A DNA stretch of 64,000 bases from Trema orientale (lineage: Eukaryota; Streptophyta; Magnoliopsida; Rosales; Cannabaceae). Of the stretch, positions 63,989-64,000 are shown piece after piece. The notes under the pieces are model-generated. The model did no database searches. It was not told the origin of the DNA and saw only the letters and a program-made list of their open reading frames with translations. Positions within the stretch are counted from its first letter, which is position 1; each line of letters begins with the position of its first letter. Position numbers and translations under genes: made by a program. The stretch covers positions 186,001-250,000 of the forward strand of contig JXTC01000032.1 of assembly GCA_002914845.1 (NCBI GenBank), given 5' to 3'.

Positions 63989-64000
63989 TTAAGTTTTTTC

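Overview
The window is nuclear DNA of a eudicot flowering plant. It is AT-rich, has GT-AG introns in every multi-exon gene, dense miniature transposable elements between and inside genes, and two single-base gaps (N at 10704 and 28775) typical of a draft assembly. Every protein family present is plant-specific in form. The species cannot be named from the sequence alone.

Layout, left to right: the 3' part of a group-B MAP kinase gene of the MPK4 type (+, 211-4031); a complete family-28 glycoside hydrolase gene, polygalacturonase-like (-, 5087-9178); a small decayed GSK3/SHAGGY kinase fragment (+, about 9938-10212); a 5-kb gene-poor stretch; a mitochondrial MscS-like mechanosensitive channel gene (-, 15108-18839); about 7.5 kb of AT-rich DNA filled with nested and fold-back elements; a DUF604/GT31-type glycosyltransferase gene with a 3.6-kb first intron (+, 26897-32193); a single-exon malectin-like receptor gene without a kinase domain (+, 33663-35072); a ferric reductase (FRO) gene (+, 38268-45056); a 23-exon RIC1 gene, a Rab guanine-nucleotide-exchange subunit (-, 45943-56406); and about 7.5 kb of repeat-rich DNA to the end. 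I rebuilt the exons of the seven main genes by hand. In all six complete ones the exon lengths sum to a multiple of three with no internal stop.

The genes do not form a pathway or cluster; this is ordinary plant gene order. Functions are signalling (MAPK, malectin receptor), cell wall (GH28, possibly the malectin protein and the glycosyltransferase), membrane tension in mitochondria, iron acquisition and Golgi trafficking.

I found no clear new biochemical system. The strongest unexplained structure is a set of palindromic, non-autonomous DNA elements. Several have perfect or near-perfect 9-bp target-site duplications, the usual mark of Mutator-like insertion. There are at least three families, two of them with copies inside introns of the FRO and RIC1 genes. 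Two larger inverted-repeat elements (56938-57771 and 62751-63988) enclose unrelated, coding-like or leader-like DNA and may be Pack-MULE-type gene captures. Other points of interest are the kinase-less malectin receptor, the GH28 enzyme without the usual GHG motif, a probable GC-AG intron in RIC1, and a triple G-box cluster inside an intron.
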